A stretch of DNA of 64,000 nucleotides from Arthrobacter sp. zg-Y844 (GTDB lineage: Bacteria; Actinomycetota; Actinomycetes; Actinomycetales; Micrococcaceae): contig NZ_JANFLS010000005.1 in assembly GCF_024385465.1 (NCBI RefSeq), forward strand, positions 62,001 through 126,000, given 5' to 3'. The notes under the pieces were generated by a model. It saw nothing but the letters and a program-made list of their open reading frames with translations, had not been told where the DNA came from and did not search any database. The position numbers and the translations under genes are program-made. Below are positions 46,538-54,240 of this stretch, in pieces (position 1 is the stretch's first letter; each line of letters begins with the position of its first letter).

Positions 46538-47209
46538 ATGCTCAGTGCGGAAACCCTCTTTATGAAGGGGCGCCACAGTGCCCTCCTTCCTCCGACAACC
46601 CTTGAGGTGGATACCGGAGGGCTGCTGCTGGCCTCCGGCGATGACCAGTCCACCCGTACTGCCCTCGCCCTGGTGCTTGCGGGCAGGATGCGCCCCACCT
46701 CCGGCAACCTCGCATGGGGGCACAGTGCACGGCTTGAGCATCTGCGCCGTTCCGCGGCACTGATCGATTCGCCGGAGGTCAACGAACCCGAACGCCATTT
46801 CCGCGTGCGGGACCTGGTTGCCGAAGACCTGGCGCTGATCCCCCGCCGGAACCGGCCGCGGGGAAAAGCCGCCGACTGGCTGTCCGACGAAGGCCTCTCG
46901 GATCTGGGGCCCCGGTGGGTCGAGGAGCTGGAGCCGCACATCCGGCTGGATCTGCTGACCCGGCTGGCACTGGCGGATGTCGACGTGGAGCTGCTGGTCT
47001 TTGACTCTCCCGACCGCCACGACGCCGATCCGGAGGCTTGGCTGCCCGTGCTGACCGGCAGCGTGTCCTCGCCCATACGGCTGGTGACCGCCGTTGCCGT
47101 GGTGGCGCAGATCCCGCCGGACTGGACCGGACCCACTGCTGCTGCGGGGGCCGCCGCGGACACCAACGCAGCCTCGGGCACCGCCGCCGCCGAGGAGGTC
47201 TCGGCATGA
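46538..47209 (+). CDS. Degenerate ABC-type ATPase paired with YhgE/Pip
   Basis: A 223-residue protein shaped like a short ABC nucleotide-binding domain. The P-loop position reads GDDQSTRTALALVLAGRMRP (about residues 34-53), matching GxxxxGKT-x-LL-x-LAG but with Gly to Thr and Lys to Arg. The Walker B-like strand is VELLVFDSPD, with Ser after Asp and no catalytic Glu, and no LSGGQ signature is present. An Ala/Thr-rich tail follows. It therefore probably cannot hydrolyse ATP normally and may act as a structural or regulatory partner. Its stop overlaps the start of the YhgE/Pip gene (ATGA), indicating coupled translation. Confidence 0.8.
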   Translation: MLSAETLFMKGRHSALLPPTTLEVDTGGLLLASGDDQSTRTALALVLAGRMRPTSGNLAWGHSARLEHLRRSAALIDSPEVNEPERHFRVRDLVAEDLALIPRRNRPRGKAADWLSDEGLSDLGPRWVEELEPHIRLDLLTRLALADVDVELLVFDSPDRHDADPEAWLPVLTGSVSSPIRLVTAVAVVAQIPPDWTGPTAAAGAAADTNAASGTAAAEEVSA

Positions 47210-49272
47210 CCGCCTTCCGCCTGGCACTCAGCGAGCTTCGCCGCATGACCAGCGGCACCCTGCCGAAGCTGGCCATCCTCGCCCTCTCATTGGTCCCCCT
47301 GCTCTACGGCGCCGTCTACCTGTATGCGAACTGGGATCCCTACGGAAACCTCGACGGCGTCAAGGCCGCCCTGGTGGTCGACGACGACGGGGCCGACACC
47401 GCTGACGGCCGGCTCGACGTCGGCGCCACGGTCCGCGAAAACCTGCTGGAGGACGGGACCTTCGACTGGGAGATGGTTGACAGTCCCGCTGCCGCGGAAC
47501 GCGGCGTGAAGGACGGCACCTATGAATTTGCCCTGACCATTCCCGGGGACTTTTCCGCGAACCTGGCCTCGGCGTCGGATCCGGCGACCGCCCGGAAGGC
47601 GACCCTGCACGTCACCACCAATGAAGCGAACAACTACCTGCTCAGCAGCATCGTGGACAAGCTGACCTCTTCCGTCCATGACACCGTGGCGGCGGAAGTC
47701 GGCGAGGAAACCGCCAGCCAGCTGCTGACCGGATTCAGCACAGTGCACGGCCAGCTGGAACGGGCCGCCGACGGCGCCGGGCAGCTCGCCGGTGGTGCAG
47801 CGACCGCGGATTCCGGGGCCGCCGAGCTCGTCACCGGGCTGGGCACCTTGTCCTCCGGAGCGCAGGCATTGGTCTCCGGGCAGGAGCAGCTGGTAGCCGG
47901 AGCCAACCAGCTGTCGACGGGCGCCGGTGAGCTGTCCGCGGGAGCGAATCAGTTGTCCTCAGGTGCGGCCGAGCTTTCCTCGGGCCTGGGACAGCTCTCC
48001 TCCGCCACGGCACAGCTGCCGCAGCAGACACAGCAGCTGGCAGACGGCACCCGGCAGGTGGCGGCCGGGACGGCCGGCGTGGAGGCCGCCGTAACGGCTT
48101 CGGCCGACGCCGCCCGGCAGGGTGTCACCGATGCCGTGACGCGGCTGGTGCAGCGGGGCGTCCTGACGCCGGAGCAGGCCGCAGCCCTGCAGCAGGAGCT
48201 TGCCGGAACCACCGCCGGAACCGGCGGGCTGGAGCAACTGAAGGCGCTCTCCGACGGGGCTGCAGCAGTCTCGGCCGGTGCGGACCAACTTGCAGGCAGC
48301 GCTCCGCAGCTCGCCTCGGGCATCAGCACTGCGAACGACGGCGCTTCCCGGCTTTCCGCCGGCGCAGCGGACCTGTCCACCGGCGCCGCCGAGCTGTCCT
48401 CGGGGGCCGGCGGGCTCGCGGGCGGAGAGCAACAGGCCCTGGACGGCACCCGGGAGCTGGCGGCAGGAGTCGACGCCGCCGCCGCCGGTGCAGGCAGCCT
48501 CCAGGACGGATTGGGGCAGCTACGAGACGGATCGGACGATCTGGCCCGGCAGCTGAAGGACGGCGCGGGTGAAATCCCCAACCCGAACGATGAGGAACGG
48601 GCCAACGGCTCCGCGGTAATCGCCGATCCGCTGACCGTCAGCACGGTGGACCAGGCCGAGGCAGGCAGCTACGGGGCGGGACTGGCTCCCTATTTCCTGA
48701 CGCTGGCCATGTGGGTGGGTATCTTCATGCTCGCGCAGGCTCTGCGTCCCATCAGCCGCCGGGCGCTTGCCTCCAATGCCCCGGGCTGGAAGATTGCCCT
48801 GGGCGGCTGGCTGCCGTTCCTCGGTGTCTCACTGGTCCAGGCAACGCTGCTGTATGCAGTGGTGCGGTTCGGGCTGGGACTGGACCCCGTCCATCCGGTA
48901 CAGGCCTGGGGGCTGCTGTTGATGGCTTCCATGGCGTTCTCGGCGTTGATCCAGGGCATCGTGGCACTGCTGGGTTCGGTCGGCAAGTTCGTGGTGCTGG
49001 TGCTGCTGGTGCTGCAGCTGGTCTCCTCGGGCGGCACTTTCCCGTGGCAGACCATCCCGGCGCCCCTGCATCTGGCCCACGACGTGCTGCCGATGGGCTA
49101 CACCGTGACCGGGCTGCGGCAGCTGCTGTACGGAGGGGACCTAACCCAGGTCACCGGCGTCGCCGTCGGGCTGCTCGCCTACACCGCCGTCGGACTGCTG
49201 CTCTCCCTGCTGGCTGCCCGACGGCACCGGCTGTGGACCCTGAAGACGCTGCAGCCGGAAATCAGCATTTAG
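47206..49272 (+). CDS. YhgE/Pip domain membrane protein (ABC-2 permease-like)
   Basis: A 688-residue membrane protein. One N-terminal membrane segment (KLAILALSLVPLLYGAVYLY, about residues 22-41), a large extracytoplasmic part, then about five membrane segments from residue 490 onward (APYFLTLAMWVGIFMLAQAL and following). The outer part carries long helical repeats of the form LSSGAxxL/LAxGAxxL (about 185-430), the heptad-like X-X-X-I-D series typical of YhgE/Pip proteins such as phage infection protein and type VII secretion-associated EsaA relatives. AGGAGG precedes the ATG at 47206. Co-expressed with the pseudo-ATPase. Probably an exporter or surface scaffold; the substrate is unknown. Confidence 0.9.
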   Translation: MTAFRLALSELRRMTSGTLPKLAILALSLVPLLYGAVYLYANWDPYGNLDGVKAALVVDDDGADTADGRLDVGATVRENLLEDGTFDWEMVDSPAAAERGVKDGTYEFALTIPGDFSANLASASDPATARKATLHVTTNEANNYLLSSIVDKLTSSVHDTVAAEVGEETASQLLTGFSTVHGQLERAADGAGQLAGGAATADSGAAELVTGLGTLSSGAQALVSGQEQLVAGANQLSTGAGELSAGANQLSSGAAELSSGLGQLSSATAQLPQQTQQLADGTRQVAAGTAGVEAAVTASADAARQGVTDAVTRLVQRGVLTPEQAAALQQELAGTTAGTGGLEQLKALSDGAAAVSAGADQLAGSAPQLASGISTANDGASRLSAGAADLSTGAAELSSGAGGLAGGEQQALDGTRELAAGVDAAAAGAGSLQDGLGQLRDGSDDLARQLKDGAGEIPNPNDEERANGSAVIADPLTVSTVDQAEAGSYGAGLAPYFLTLAMWVGIFMLAQALRPISRRALASNAPGWKIALGGWLPFLGVSLVQATLLYAVVRFGLGLDPVHPVQAWGLLLMASMAFSALIQGIVALLGSVGKFVVLVLLVLQLVSSGGTFPWQTIPAPLHLAHDVLPMGYTVTGLRQLLYGGDLTQVTGVAVGLLAYTAVGLLLSLLAARRHRLWTLKTLQPEISI

Positions 49273-49793
49273 GCCCGGCGCACCACGAAGTCCGTGATGC
49301 GGGCGTCGCGTCCGTCCAGCTCGGCCCACGGCAGCGCGTGTTCCATGACGGTGAGGCCCGACGTCGGATAGCGGGTGGCCATTTCCATGACGGCTTCTTC
49401 GTCCGAGTCCGCCGAGGCAAGCCGCATGGCCAGGTCCTGGACGCCGGGGAGGTGTGCGATTACCAGCAGGCTGGTGACCGTTTCCGGAACGTGGTTGATG
49501 AGGCTGAGGATCCGCTCCGGCGTCGCCGCGTAGAGGCCGTCCTCAAGCTTCGCGGTCGGTGCCTTATCCCCAAGTTCCTTGCAGACCCAGGTGCAGGTCT
49601 GCCGCGCGCGCAGGGCCGACGAGCAGAGGATGAAGTCGGGAATGCTGCCGTGCTCGCGCATCCACTGCCCGGCCAGCGGCGCGTCCCGGTGTCCGCGCCC
49701 GGAGAGCGGGCGCTCGTGGTCTGCGACGTCGCGGGGCCAGTCCGCCTTGGCATGGCGCAGGAGCTGGAGTTTCTTGAGGTGGTGGCCGGTCAT
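49269..49793 (-). CDS. SixA-type histidine phosphatase
   Basis: A 174-residue histidine phosphatase (phosphoglycerate mutase-like fold). The catalytic motif LLRHAKADWPRD (about residues 11-22) has the nucleophilic His and Arg; a second Arg and His are expected in LCSSALRARQTC (about 56-67) and LVIAHLPGVQDLA (near 111-123). It resembles E. coli SixA, a protein-phosphohistidine phosphatase. The first four nt overlap the end of the convergent YhgE gene. The substrate is not determined. Confidence 0.9.
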   Translation of the reverse strand: MTGHHLKKLQLLRHAKADWPRDVADHERPLSGRGHRDAPLAGQWMREHGSIPDFILCSSALRARQTCTWVCKELGDKAPTAKLEDGLYAATPERILSLINHVPETVTSLLVIAHLPGVQDLAMRLASADSDEEAVMEMATRYPTSGLTVMEHALPWAELDGRDARITDFVVRRA

Positions 49794-49864
49794 TAGCCAA
49801 GCTTAGCCGCGGACGGAGCCCCCGCTCCGTCCGCGGCTGCGGTCCTGAGGACCGCGGCTGGCAG

Positions 49865-50734
49865 CTAGATGCTGTATTCCGGCGCGGCCCAGACAACAAC
49901 CTCGGGGTGCTCGTAGAAGCGGTACCCCTGCCCGCGGACCGTGCGGACGGTGTTGGCCAGCCGGCCCAGCTTGGAGCGCAGGCGCCGGATGTGGACGTCG
50001 ATGGTGCGTTCGTTCGGTACCTCTTCGGCGTTGCGCCACAGGCCGGCCAAAAGCTCTTCACGCCCGACGGTCCTGCTGGCGTTCTCCACCAGGTAGTTCA
50101 GGAGCTCGAATTCCTTGAAGGTCAGGTTCAGCGTGTCCCCGTCGAGGTGCACCTCGCGGCGGGACAGGTCAATCAGGACTCCGGAGGGCCGGATAGCTGC
50201 CGGAACCGGGGGTGCCGGCACCTGCTGCGGGGCCGGCTGCCGCCGGACCGTGGGGTCCCCGAGCGCCTGCCGGACGACGTCGATGTCCGAGCCGACGGCT
50301 CCGGCAGGGGCAAGCGCCACGGCCGCATGGCTTTGGGCGCCGGGCACCAGGGTCTGCACGTAGGCCCTGATTTCCTGCGCCAGCTTGCTCAGTGACGTGC
50401 CGTTGGCCGCGGCGGTTTCTTCATCGAGGCCTACATAAATAACGAATCCACGGGCAGCCGTGTCATTGCTGACCGGCTGCGGCCCGGGAATACCGTTCGG
50501 AGTGACCACCGTCATGGGGGCGGTCATGGGGCTGGCATCCTGGCTCTGAACTGCACGGAGCTGACGGGCTCCGGTACCGCTGGAGGCCGGGATGCCATAG
50601 GACTGGTTCCCAAACGGCTGCGCGCCGTATGAGCCGGGGAAACCGCCGACGGCGGTCTGGCGCTGGGAACCTGATCCGGCGCGGTTCTGCGCGTTGCGCA
50701 GGGAGATGTGGACGTAACCGGATGCTACTGACAT
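49865..50734 (-). CDS. OmpR/PhoB-type winged-helix regulator lacking a receiver domain
   Basis: A 289-residue DNA-binding protein. The N-terminal third is Gly/Ser/Gln rich with short helices. A middle domain (about residues 87-160: RGFVIYVGLDEETAAANGTS, LSKLAQEIRAYVQTLVPGA) is not a phosphoacceptor receiver. The C-terminal winged helix is clear (about 195-280): LTFKEFELLNYLVENASRTV, VPNERTIDVHIRRLRSKLG, TVRTVRGQGYRFYEH. The phospho-Asp and Lys of receivers are missing, so control must differ from two-component phosphorylation. The ATG at 50734 has GAGGT upstream. The promoter region holds a perfect CRP/GlxR-type box. It may bind within this long upstream region; the targets are unknown. Confidence 0.88.
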   Translation of the reverse strand: MSVASGYVHISLRNAQNRAGSGSQRQTAVGGFPGSYGAQPFGNQSYGIPASSGTGARQLRAVQSQDASPMTAPMTVVTPNGIPGPQPVSNDTAARGFVIYVGLDEETAAANGTSLSKLAQEIRAYVQTLVPGAQSHAAVALAPAGAVGSDIDVVRQALGDPTVRRQPAPQQVPAPPVPAAIRPSGVLIDLSRREVHLDGDTLNLTFKEFELLNYLVENASRTVGREELLAGLWRNAEEVPNERTIDVHIRRLRSKLGRLANTVRTVRGQGYRFYEHPEVVVWAAPEYSI

Positions 50735-50953
50735 GTGGGACCTCATCGTGACTTGACGTCATCACGGCTCGATTGCTGGGGGTGTGCCCGGTCGAGACGG
50801 CGCCTATTATGCCCATAGTTGGGCCTGAGTCTTACCTCGGGATAGGGGTGGTTCCAGAGGTATGCATTCGACAACAACCAGTTTCCTTCGCGGCCCGGAG
50901 GCCACTCGGGAAGCCTGTGACTGCTGCTGCCGTGTTGGTGTTCACACTCCGGA

Positions 50954-50983
50954 TTATTGCATGTCACAAAGGGATACACGCAA
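50954..50983 (-). promoter_or_regulatory. Possible promoter of the winged-helix regulator gene
   Basis: On the minus strand: -35 TTGCGT (50983-50978), 18-nt spacer, -10 CAATAA (50959-50954). This predicts a leader of about 210 nt and puts the CRP-type box near -92. Weak match to consensus. Confidence 0.35.
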
Positions 50984-51000
50984 GTAACAAAGGGCCCGTT

Positions 51001-51016
51001 GTCTCACATAGTGGAC
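51001..51016. promoter_or_regulatory. Half-matching copy of the CACATAGTGGAC operator-like motif
   Basis: GTCTCACATAGTGGAC shares the 12-mer CACATAGTGGAC with the perfect palindrome at 51207-51223. It lies between the CRP-type box and the regulator gene. Confidence 0.45.
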
Positions 51017-51027
51017 GTTATGGGTCG

Positions 51028-51049
51028 TTTTGTGACGTAGTTCACAAAA
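51028..51049. promoter_or_regulatory. Perfect CRP/GlxR-type box
   Basis: TTTTGTGA-CGTAGT-TCACAAAA: 8-bp perfect arms around N6, an exact match to TGTGA-N6-TCACA. It is 294 nt or more upstream of the winged-helix regulator start, in the 553-nt non-coding stretch 50735-51287, which also has an AT-rich patch (51050-51110). Confidence 0.72.
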
Positions 51050-51150
51050 AGACACAATGAATAGCTATGCATAAATATGTATAAGACCTAAATCTATTTC
51101 GCACCACTTCGCGGCACTGTTCGGCCATATCGAACGGCATTAAGAAAAAA

Positions 51151-51188
51151 GGCACCTACTCCGCAAGCAAGCTTACGAAGCAGGTGCC
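51151..51188 (-). terminator. Strand-specific terminator of upp
   Basis: On the minus strand the RNA forms GGCACCU...AGGUGCC with 18 consecutive pairs, three of them G-U, a tight UU turn and a following UUUUUU. On the plus strand the same three pairs are A-C or C-A mismatches, so the signal points only toward transcripts from upp. Confidence 0.85.
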
Positions 51189-51206
51189 GTCAAGCATCGA
51201 AGCAAT

Positions 51207-51223
51207 TGTCCACATAGTGGACA
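51207..51223. promoter_or_regulatory. Perfect palindrome TGTCCAC-ATA-GTGGACA
   Basis: 7-bp arms around ATA, resembling an operator; related to the copy at 51001-51016. It is located just past the upp stop codon, before the upp terminator. Confidence 0.5.
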
Positions 51224-51287
51224 GAGTTTCGGAGCTGTTTCACTGGCGGAAGACCCGCCGTCGCCGGCGGCCCTTCGGACGAGGTGG

Positions 51288-51920
51288 TTAGACGACGCCG
51301 TAAAGCCGGTCGCCGGCGTCGCCCAGGCCGGGAACAATGTAGGCGTTCTCATCGAGGCGCTCGTCGATCGAGGCGAGGACCACGGTGACGTTCGCGTCCT
51401 GGAGTTCCTCCTGGAGCACCGAGAGGCCTTCCGGGGCGGCCAGCAGGCAGATGCAGATGACTTCCGCGGCACCGCGCTGGAACATGAACTTGATGGCTTC
51501 GCGCAGGGTTCCGCCGGTGGCCAGCATCGGGTCCAGGACGAAGACCTGGCGGCCGGTGAGGTCATCCGGAAGACGCTCGGCGTAGGTGATGGCTTCCAGT
51601 GTTTCTTCATTCCGGGCCATACCCAGGAATCCGACCTCGGCCGTGGGGACCAGGCGGGTCATGCCTTCGAGCATGCCGAGGCCGGCACGCAGGATGGGAA
51701 CCACCAGCGGGGTCGGCTTGACCAGGCCCGTGCCGACGGCGGAGGTGACGGGAGTCTCGATCGGAACCGGCTCCACGCGGACGGTTCGGGTGGCTTCATA
51801 GGCCAGCAGGGTGACCAGTTCTTCCGTCAGCTGACGGAAGATCGGTGACGGGGTGTCCTTGTCGCGGAGAACGGTGAGTTTGTGGGCAACGAGGGGATGA
51901 TCCACTACAAGTACGCGCAT
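51288..51920 (-). CDS. upp: Uracil phosphoribosyltransferase
   Basis: A 210-residue type I phosphoribosyltransferase that converts uracil and PRPP to UMP in pyrimidine salvage. The N-terminal [24 protein letters not shown]-binding loop [20 protein letters not shown] (about residues 126-145) and the C-terminal uracil-binding [14 protein letters not shown] (about residues 194-207) are all intact. Divergent from tadA with a 66-nt gap; a dedicated terminator is found downstream. Confidence 0.96.
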   Translation of the reverse strand: MRVLVVDHPLVAHKLTVLRDKDTPSPIFRQLTEELVTLLAYEATRTVRVEPVPIETPVTSAVGTGLVKPTPLVVPILRAGLGMLEGMTRLVPTAEVGFLGMARNEETLEAITYAERLPDDLTGRQVFVLDPMLATGGTLREAIKFMFQRGAAEVICICLLAAPEGLSVLQEELQDANVTVVLASIDERLDENAYIVPGLGDAGDRLYGVV

Positions 51921-51986
51921 GCTTCAAAACTACCATTGCGCCCTGCCTCTCTCCGCGTTCGCCCGTACGCGCGCGGATGGGAGACG

Positions 51987-52466
51987 ATGGCAGGCATGGA
52001 GTCCCTTTCCCGAACACACGAAACCTGGATGGACCTCGCCCTGGCCGAAGCCCGCAAGGCGCTGGAGACAGGCGACGTGCCGATCGGCGCCGTCGTACTG
52101 GGCCCCGACGGCGAGGTGCTGGGTACCGGGCGCAACGAGCGTGAGGCAACCGGGGACCCGACAGGCCACGCCGAGGTGCTGGCCATCCGGAAGGCGGCTG
52201 CCGCCGTCGGGGAATGGCGGCTGGAAGGCTGCACCCTGGTGGTGACGCTCGAACCGTGTGCCATGTGTGCCGGGGCGATTGTCCTGGCGCGGGTGCCGAA
52301 GGTGGTGTTCGGCGCCTGGGATGAGAAGGCCGGGGCCTCCGGTTCTGTGTTCGACATCCTGCGGGAGCGTCGCCTGAATCACTGGGTGGAGGTGTTTCCC
52401 GGTGTGCGCGAGGAGGAATCGGCGCGCCTGCTGCGGGACTTCTTCGGCTCAAAGCGCAACTCCTAG
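51987..52466 (+). CDS. tadA: tRNA-specific adenosine deaminase TadA
   Basis: A 159-residue zinc deaminase converting A34 to inosine in tRNA-Arg(ACG), which is encoded at 43959. The zinc site is GHAEVLAIRKA (His and catalytic Glu, about residues 61-71) and EPCAMCAGAIVLAR (two Cys, about residues 91-104). The C-terminal FFGSKRNS is a typical TadA end. Starts at 51987 or 51996 are possible; the longer frame from 51882 overlaps upp and is rejected. GGGAG lies just upstream. Confidence 0.93.
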   Translation: MAGMESLSRTHETWMDLALAEARKALETGDVPIGAVVLGPDGEVLGTGRNEREATGDPTGHAEVLAIRKAAAAVGEWRLEGCTLVVTLEPCAMCAGAIVLARVPKVVFGAWDEKAGASGSVFDILRERRLNHWVEVFPGVREEESARLLRDFFGSKRNS

Positions 52467-52536
52467 CGTTCCGCCCGCTTCCGTTTGTACGTAGGCTTAC
52501 TAATTCCGGAACGCGACAACTAAAGGAGTTTCCGTT

Positions 52537-53022
52537 ATGGGATCAGAGCAGGATGGACGGGACACCGTCGTCAAGATTCTTGAAAAGGCTCGAATCGCCA
52601 CGCTGACCACGGTGGACCTGCAGGGAAACCTGGTCAGCCGGCCGCTGCAGCTTCAGGAGGCGGACTCGGACGGCAACCTGTGGTTCTTTACTCCGGACCC
52701 CTCCCCCAAGGCCGACGAGGTCCGTGCGAACCCGCACGTGAACGTGGCCATCAGTGATTCCGAGGGCTTCCTGTCCATCAGCGGCACGGCCACGCTGACA
52801 AAGGATCAGGGCAAGATTTCCTCCCTGTGGAAGACCTCGGTGGAGGGCTGGTTCGAGCAGGGCCGCGAAGACCCGTCGGTGGCGCTGCTCAAGGTGGACT
52901 CGCATACCGCCGAATACTGGGCATCGGACGAGCCGAAGATCGCCAGCCTGTTCAAGATCGGCAAGGCAGCAGCAACCGGCGGCACTCCCGATATCGGTAA
53001 GAACGACGTCGTCGACCTCTAG
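52537..53022 (+). CDS. Pyridoxamine 5'-phosphate oxidase-fold protein, general stress protein 26 type
   Basis: A 161-residue split-barrel flavin-binding-type protein. Segments: ARIATLTTVDLQGNLVSRPL (about residues 18-37), DGNLWFFTPDPSPKADEVRA (about 45-64), NPHVNVAISDSEGFLSISGTA. The C-terminal VDSHTAEYWASDEPK is typical of the Ctc/general-stress-protein-26 group. It likely binds FMN or F420; the reaction is unknown. AAAGGAG precedes the ATG at 52537. Confidence 0.9.
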   Translation: MGSEQDGRDTVVKILEKARIATLTTVDLQGNLVSRPLQLQEADSDGNLWFFTPDPSPKADEVRANPHVNVAISDSEGFLSISGTATLTKDQGKISSLWKTSVEGWFEQGREDPSVALLKVDSHTAEYWASDEPKIASLFKIGKAAATGGTPDIGKNDVVDL

Positions 53023-53097
53023 TTCCAATTGGGCGCCCAGCCCCTGGCGGGACTGCTTTTGGGTGTTGGGCCTTCCACCCGGTAAGGTTGACGCGTT

Positions 53098-53187
53098 GGT
53101 GACGTGTCCGAGCGGCCGAAGGTGCAACACTCGAAATGTTGTTTGGTGTAAAAGCCAACGTGGGTTCAAATCCCACCGTCACCGCCA
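53098..53187 (+). tRNA. tRNA-Ser (anticodon CGA)
   Basis: A class II tRNA: acceptor GGTGACG/CGTCACC, anticodon arm CAACA-CTCGAAA-TGTTG with anticodon CGA, long variable arm, T-loop GGTTCAAATCC, discriminator G, encoded CCA (53185-53187). Reads UCG. Confidence 0.96.
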
Positions 53188-53190
53188 GCG

Positions 53191-53216
53191 AAAACCCCCG
53201 GGAAACCGGGGGTTTT
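53191..53216 (+). terminator. Terminator of tRNA-Ser(CGA)
   Basis: AAAACCCCCGG-GAAA-CCGGGGGTTTT, nearly identical to the terminator of tRNA-Ser(GCU). Confidence 0.92.
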
Positions 53217-53247
53217 CTGCATTCTACGAGTCTTCGTGGTGCGTGTT

Positions 53248-54240
53248 TCAGGTGTACAGGAATCGCACGGCGTGAAAGAAGACCGGTGCCGCAAAGCAGA
53301 GCGAGTCCAAGCGGTCCATGATGCCGCCGTGGCCGGGGATGGTGGAGCCGAAGTCCTTGATGCCGCGGTCGCGCTTGATGGCAGACATCACCAGCCCTCC
53401 GGCGAAACCCATCACACAGGAGATGAATGCCAGGAGAGCGGCCATCAACGGGGTGAACGGTGTGACCCACCATAGGGCCGCCCCCAGCGCGGTAGCCGAA
53501 AGCACTCCCCCGATGAACCCTTCCCAGGTCTTGTTGGGACTCACGCTCGGCGCGATCGGGTGCTTCCCGAGCGTCTTGCCCCACACATACTGCAGCACAT
53601 CGGAGCCCTGCACCACGATCAGCAGGAACAGGAGCAGATGCGCGCCGGTAGCCCCACCAGTCCCAGGCGCCGAGCCTTCGGCCGCATCCCGGCCTGCCTC
53701 CATGGCCAGCGGAAGCTGCAGGAGCGCCGGGGCGTAACTGATGGCGTAGACGCATACCATCAACGCCCACTGAATGGCTGCGGTTCGCTGCAGGAACCCG
53801 GTGGTCTGCCCGGCGAGTGCATTGCGCGCCGGCAGGAAGAGGAAGGCGTACACCGGGATGAACACACTGAACATGCCGTACCAGTGCTCCCACAGGAACC
53901 AGTAGTGCGCCGCGGGGATGATGAACACCAGCCACACGAGCACTTTGTGATCTCCGCGGCCGGTTGGGGAGATGGTGATGAACTCGCGCAGTGCCAGAAG
54001 TGACAGCAGCAGAAACAGCACAATCGTCACCGTCTCGCCGGCTGCCAGGACACCGCCTATCAGTGCGACCATCAACCACCAGGCGTTGATGCGCTGCTTC
54101 AGGTTCACGATGGGGCTCGTGGTGCCCAACCGGCGGCCCAGGAGCCACGCGATCACGGTGGCTAAAACCAGAACAAGGACGACGCCGCCGAGGAGTTTCA
54201 ACGACGTCGAGTCCAGCAAACCCAGTTCCCAGTCGTTCAC
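53248..54240 (-). CDS. CdsA-family phosphatidate cytidylyltransferase (YnbB-like)
   Basis: A 330-residue membrane protein with about eight segments. The family signature is complete: SAIKRDRGIKDFGSTIPGHG, then GIMDRLDSLCF (about residues 285-318). Segment GSDVLQYVWGKTLGKH and SVSPNKTWEGFIGG (about residues 215-245) resemble E. coli YnbB more than the housekeeping CdsA. It makes a CDP-activated lipid from phosphatidic acid and CTP. It starts with GTG at 54240, overlapping the stop of the acyltransferase gene by 4 nt. It is the last gene of a three-gene lipid operon. Confidence 0.92.
   Translation of the reverse strand: MNDWELGLLDSTSLKLLGGVVLVLVLATVIAWLLGRRLGTTSPIVNLKQRINAWWLMVALIGGVLAAGETVTIVLFLLLSLLALREFITISPTGRGDHKVLVWLVFIIPAAHYWFLWEHWYGMFSVFIPVYAFLFLPARNALAGQTTGFLQRTAAIQWALMVCVYAISYAPALLQLPLAMEAGRDAAEGSAPGTGGATGAHLLLFLLIVVQGSDVLQYVWGKTLGKHPIAPSVSPNKTWEGFIGGVLSATALGAALWWVTPFTPLMAALLAFISCVMGFAGGLVMSAIKRDRGIKDFGSTIPGHGGIMDRLDSLCFAAPVFFHAVRFLYT

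Noticed and set aside
50773-51060. 95-codon frame across the regulator control region
   Set aside because: It covers the CRP-type box and promoter-like sequence, lacks a ribosome site and has irregular composition.
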